A DNA stretch of 11,546 nucleotides from DASZQY01 sp048498575. GTDB lineage: Bacteria > Pseudomonadota > Alphaproteobacteria > Rhizobiales > Kaistiaceae. The notes under the pieces are model-generated. The model was given only the letters and a program-made list of their open reading frames with translations. It searched no databases and was not told the DNA's origin. How positions within the stretch are numbered: position 1 is the first letter of the stretch; every line of letters starts with the position of its first letter. The stretch lies in the NCBI GenBank assembly GCA_048498575.1, contig JBEHXS010000081.1, positions 1-11,546 of the forward strand, read 5' to 3'. The position numbers and the translations under genes are program-made. This document shows, piece by piece, positions 9,492 to 11,546 of the stretch.

Positions 9492-9520
9492 GCTTAGCAT
9501 AGGGGCCTACCGCAGGGCAA
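9492..9520 (-). promoter_or_regulatory. Weak sigma70-type promoter candidate for the atp operon
   Basis: The minus strand shows TTGCCC (9520-9515), a 17-base spacer and CTAAGC (9497-9492), a loose match to the alphaproteobacterial TTGAC-N17-CTATAT type. It lies within the only sizeable gap upstream of atpH, and would start transcription near 9485, just before the leader hairpin. The match to the -10 consensus is poor. Transcription from priA and the two following genes could also read through. Confidence 0.25.
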
Positions 9521-9615
9521 TATGGCGGACATTCCAAATACGCACGGACCTGCGGCCAAAACTAACGGCCCCGCCGCGGCGACCTGCCGTGCCGGAAGCG
9601 GCCGCGCCGGCTATT

Positions 9616-9641
9616 GCCTAGCCTCTCCCGGGGGGCTAGGC
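9616..9641 (-). terminator. Hairpin over the glutathione S-transferase stop codon
   Basis: GCCTAGCC (9616-9623) and GGCTAGGC (9634-9641) form a perfect 8-bp stem around a 10-base loop, TCTCCCGGGG on the plus strand. The right arm contains the TAG stop of the upstream-lying minus-strand gene. No T-tract follows on the minus strand (AATAGCC), so it may be a weak terminator or a 3'-end stabiliser separating the priA gene group from the atp operon. Confidence 0.4.
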
Positions 9642-10283
9642 CGCCTTGGGCTTCGGCGTCGCCGACATGTCGCCGACGGCCTTCTGCCAGGAGGGACGCT
9701 GTTCCATGCGCGCGATCCAGCCGGCAACATGCGGCCGCTGGTCGAGCGAAATGCCCGCCGCCACGCGATGCACGAATGTCGTGGCGATGGCGAAATCAGC
9801 GACGCTGAGGGCGCCGGTGATCCACTCGCGCCCATCGGCAAGGCCGGTCTCGAATACGTCGAGGAACTGGTCGACGTTCTTCATTTCGGCGGCCACCACC
9901 GTCTCATCGGCCGGTCCACGGCCGAAAGCCGCCTTCTGCACGCGCTCGAAGGCGACGCGCTGCATGGCGGGACCGAGATGGATCGCCTGCCAGTAGGACC
10001 ACTGGTCCACGGAGGCACGCTGGCGAAGATCCGCCGGATAGAGGTTCTTCGCCGGAAATTTGGTGGCGAGGTAAGCGTTGATCGCCCGCGATTCCCACAA
10101 GACGAGGTCGCCGTCGACCAGCACGGGCACCTTGCCGTTCGGGTTGAGCTTCAGGAATTCGGGCGTGCGGTTGCCGCCGGTTCGAAAATCGACGTCGACC
10201 TTCTCCACCTCGACGCCGAGTTCATAGACGACGGAACGGACGCGAAGCGCGTTGGGCGAAAGATTTCCATTGTAGAGTTTCAT
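9636..10283 (-). CDS. Glutathione S-transferase family protein
   Basis: A 215-residue protein with the two-domain GST fold. The thioredoxin-like N-terminal domain (1-75) has NLSPNALRV at 7-15, where Ser9 is the candidate thiol-activating residue, the cis-Pro53 in GKVPVL, and the glutathione-binding Glu64-Ser65 in ESRAI. The helical C-terminal domain (about 85-205) has the N-capping box Ser160-x-x-Asp163 in LSVADFAIAT. This layout is closest to theta/phi-like bacterial GSTs. Such enzymes conjugate glutathione to electrophiles or act in stress responses; the substrate cannot be told from sequence. It starts 31 bases after the DUF579-like gene, with a GGAG 12 bases upstream of the ATG, a little far. 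Confidence 0.9.
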   Translation of the reverse strand: MKLYNGNLSPNALRVRSVVYELGVEVEKVDVDFRTGGNRTPEFLKLNPNGKVPVLVDGDLVLWESRAINAYLATKFPAKNLYPADLRQRASVDQWSYWQAIHLGPAMQRVAFERVQKAAFGRGPADETVVAAEMKNVDQFLDVFETGLADGREWITGALSVADFAIATTFVHRVAAGISLDQRPHVAGWIARMEQRPSWQKAVGDMSATPKPKAA

Positions 10284-10314
10284 GCGTTCGGACGGCTCCC
10301 GTTAGCCTGGTGAT

Positions 10315-10983
10315 CTATGGGCGGGAGCCGATTTGTCCAGCACCTGGCTGAGAGAAAGCCTGGCCGGCCTCAGCGAATGCTGGAGAACACCCGATGGACC
10401 ACAGCAACTGACGTTCCCGGCCGACGCCCGGCACCACGATCCACGGACCGCGCGGCAGAATGAGCCGTTGGGCGAAGGCGCCCTCGATTCGCCGCTCGCA
10501 ATCATGGAGGAATACGTGCGTCGCCTCATCCTGCAGGCGCGCTGTCCAGCAGATGGGGAGTGCCCGTCCGGGCTGATGGGGGCGCCATCCGGACGGTCCG
10601 TCGATCAGGATCACGTCCCACCGAACACCCGCCAGAAACGTCGGCAATAGGGCGCCCTTCGCCTGGGCTGCCTCCGGATCGGCCAGCGTGCCGGTGACCG
10701 TGGTCGAATAAGTGTAGCGCTGGACCTCGAGCTGCTGTGCTTCCGCCCGGGCCGCCCATTCCTCCGTGTCCTCGACGAACAGCGTGCGGCCGCCGGCGTT
10801 GAGGTCCGCCCACAGCGCGCTGTCATAGCCAGTGCCAAAGACCAGGAGGTTGCAGCCCGGCCCGCGGCTGGCGATCGCCCCCGCGATCACCTCAATCTGC
10901 ACCGGGGTGATCTGGATGCGCGCATCGTAGCGCTTAGCCAGAACCGCCCTGAGGTTCGGTTGAGGATTGGACGGGCTGGCCAC
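10315..10983 (-). CDS. Glucuronoxylan 4-O-methyltransferase/IRX15-like (DUF579) protein
   Basis: A 222-residue cytoplasmic-looking protein without signal peptide or membrane helix. Its motifs match, in order, those I remember for plant GXMT and IRX15 proteins: LVFGTGYDSALW at 47-58 (glycine-rich S-adenosylmethionine site), FVEDTEEW at 69-76, a YSTTV segment at 92-96, WDVILIDGPSGW at 122-133, PGRALPI at 138-144, and HVFLHDCERRIE at 156-167. Plant members methylate O-4 of glucuronic acid side chains of xylan in the Golgi. A bacterial protein of this type may methylate a uronic acid in an exopolysaccharide or another small acceptor; that is inference. The GTG start shares one base with the priA stop (TAGTG), so it is translationally coupled to priA. 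The C-terminus after about 200 is variable. Confidence 0.8.
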   Translation of the reverse strand: MASPSNPQPNLRAVLAKRYDARIQITPVQIEVIAGAIASRGPGCNLLVFGTGYDSALWADLNAGGRTLFVEDTEEWAARAEAQQLEVQRYTYSTTVTGTLADPEAAQAKGALLPTFLAGVRWDVILIDGPSGWRPHQPGRALPICWTARLQDEATHVFLHDCERRIEGAFAQRLILPRGPWIVVPGVGRERQLLWSIGCSPAFAEAGQAFSQPGAGQIGSRP

Positions 10984-11546
10984 TACAGGAAACTCTGCGG
11001 GTCGATGTCGACTGAGATACGAAGATCGGCGCGCGGTTTGGGCGCCTGCGCCAGCCAGGCGCGCAGATAGGCCTGCATATTGGCCGAGCGCGGCGACTGG
11101 ACGAGCAGCCGGAAGCGGTGGCGGCCGCGGATGACGGCAAGCGGCGCCTCCGCCGGACCGAGCACCAGGATCGCGGGATCGCGGGGCGCGGCCCGCGCCA
11201 CGGCCGCGGCATAGGCCGAAGCCTCGCCGCGATTGAGCGCCGAGACGATGACCGCAGCGAGCCGGCCGAACGGTGGCAACTGTGCCGCCCGCCGCGCCTC
11301 GATCTCGCGGGCATAGAAGGCCTCGCGGTCGCCGGCAACGATGGCGCCGATGACCGGGTGGTCGGACGCATAGGTCTGTAGCATCGCGCGGCTGGCGCCG
11401 CTGACGCGGCCGGCGCGGCCGGTGACCTGCGACAGGAGCTGGAAGGTGCGCTCGGCAGCGCGAAGGTCGCCGTGCGCCAGGCCGAGATCGGCGTCGACCA
11501 CGCCAACCAGCGAGAGCAGCGGAAAGTTGTGCCCCTTGGCGACGAG
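10983..11546 (-). CDS. priA: Primosomal replication restart helicase PriA, C-terminal part
   Basis: C-terminal 187 residues of PriA; the 5' part lies beyond the right edge and the frame is open to the last base. PriA is a 3'-5' DNA helicase that reloads the replisome at stalled forks. The visible part begins with LVAKGHNFPLLSLVGVVDAD (helicase motif V region) and continues through QLLSQVTGRAGR (motif VI, with the arginine finger) into the C-terminal domain, with FGRLAAV and a C-terminal DIDPQSFL, both typical. The Met that would give a start at 11501 is internal. Priority upstream of atpH is common in Hyphomicrobiales as I recall, but here two genes lie between. Its stop overlaps the GTG of the next gene by one base. 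Confidence 0.95.
   Translation of the reverse strand, partial: LVAKGHNFPLLSLVGVVDADLGLAHGDLRAAERTFQLLSQVTGRAGRVSGASRAMLQTYASDHPVIGAIVAGDREAFYAREIEARRAAQLPPFGRLAAVIVSALNRGEASAYAAAVARAAPRDPAILVLGPAEAPLAVIRGRHRFRLLVQSPRSANMQAYLRAWLAQAPKPRADLRISVDIDPQSFL

Noticed and set aside
9596..9611. A GC palindrome cluster (GCGGCCGC) as an operator.
   Set aside because: Short self-complementary GC runs are expected by chance at this base composition and it has no second copy nearby.
9379..9621. A possible 80-residue plus-strand protein in the gap upstream of atpH.
   Set aside because: No ribosome site, no recognisable motif, Pro/Arg/Ala-rich composition, and it crosses the leader hairpin and promoter candidate of the atp operon.
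9522..10313. A 263-codon plus-strand frame opposite the GST gene.
   Set aside because: It is the antisense of a well-supported GST and shows no independent features.

Overview
The window looks like chromosomal DNA of a GC-rich alphaproteobacterium, most likely of the order Hyphomicrobiales (Rhizobiales). This rests on the stand-alone F1 operon atpH-A-G-D-C without F0 genes, on the closeness of the AtpD, EnvC-like and deacetylase-like proteins to rhizobial versions as I remember them, and on the gene order envC-ctpA-deacetylase-rppH facing atpC with priA upstream of atpH. No mobile element, tRNA, rRNA or CRISPR array is visible.

Plus strand, 1-4158: a cell-envelope and RNA-decay gene run. It holds the C-terminal part of an EnvC-like LytM protein, the periplasmic protease CtpA (ATGA overlap), a strong perfect hairpin, a membrane-anchored divergent polysaccharide deacetylase-like protein that has lost its metal ligands, the RNA pyrophosphohydrolase RppH (ATGA overlap) and an AAC(6')-I-like GNAT acetyltransferase. 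The last gene converges on atpC with only 13 bases between the stop codons.

Minus strand, 11546-4172: the end of priA, a gene resembling the plant glucuronoxylan 4-O-methyltransferase/IRX15 (DUF579) family, a glutathione S-transferase, a roughly 240-base non-coding stretch with a stable leader hairpin and a weak promoter candidate, then atpH, atpA, atpG, atpD, an unnamed two-helix membrane protein gene, and atpC. The F1 genes are tightly packed, with one-base overlaps at atpH/atpA and atpD/small gene, and encode the catalytic sector of the ATP synthase.

Three things stand out. First, the gamma subunit naturally carries Lys where E. coli has gamma-Met23, the site of the classic M23K uncoupling mutation. 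The contacting beta loop reads DELSEDD rather than DELSEED, and the gamma residue equivalent to E. coli Arg242, a known suppressor site, is Ser. Second, a glycine-zipper two-helix membrane protein is inserted between atpD and atpC. Third, a bacterial homologue of a plant xylan methyltransferase family is translationally coupled to priA. All family assignments are from sequence reading and memory; no database search was run.
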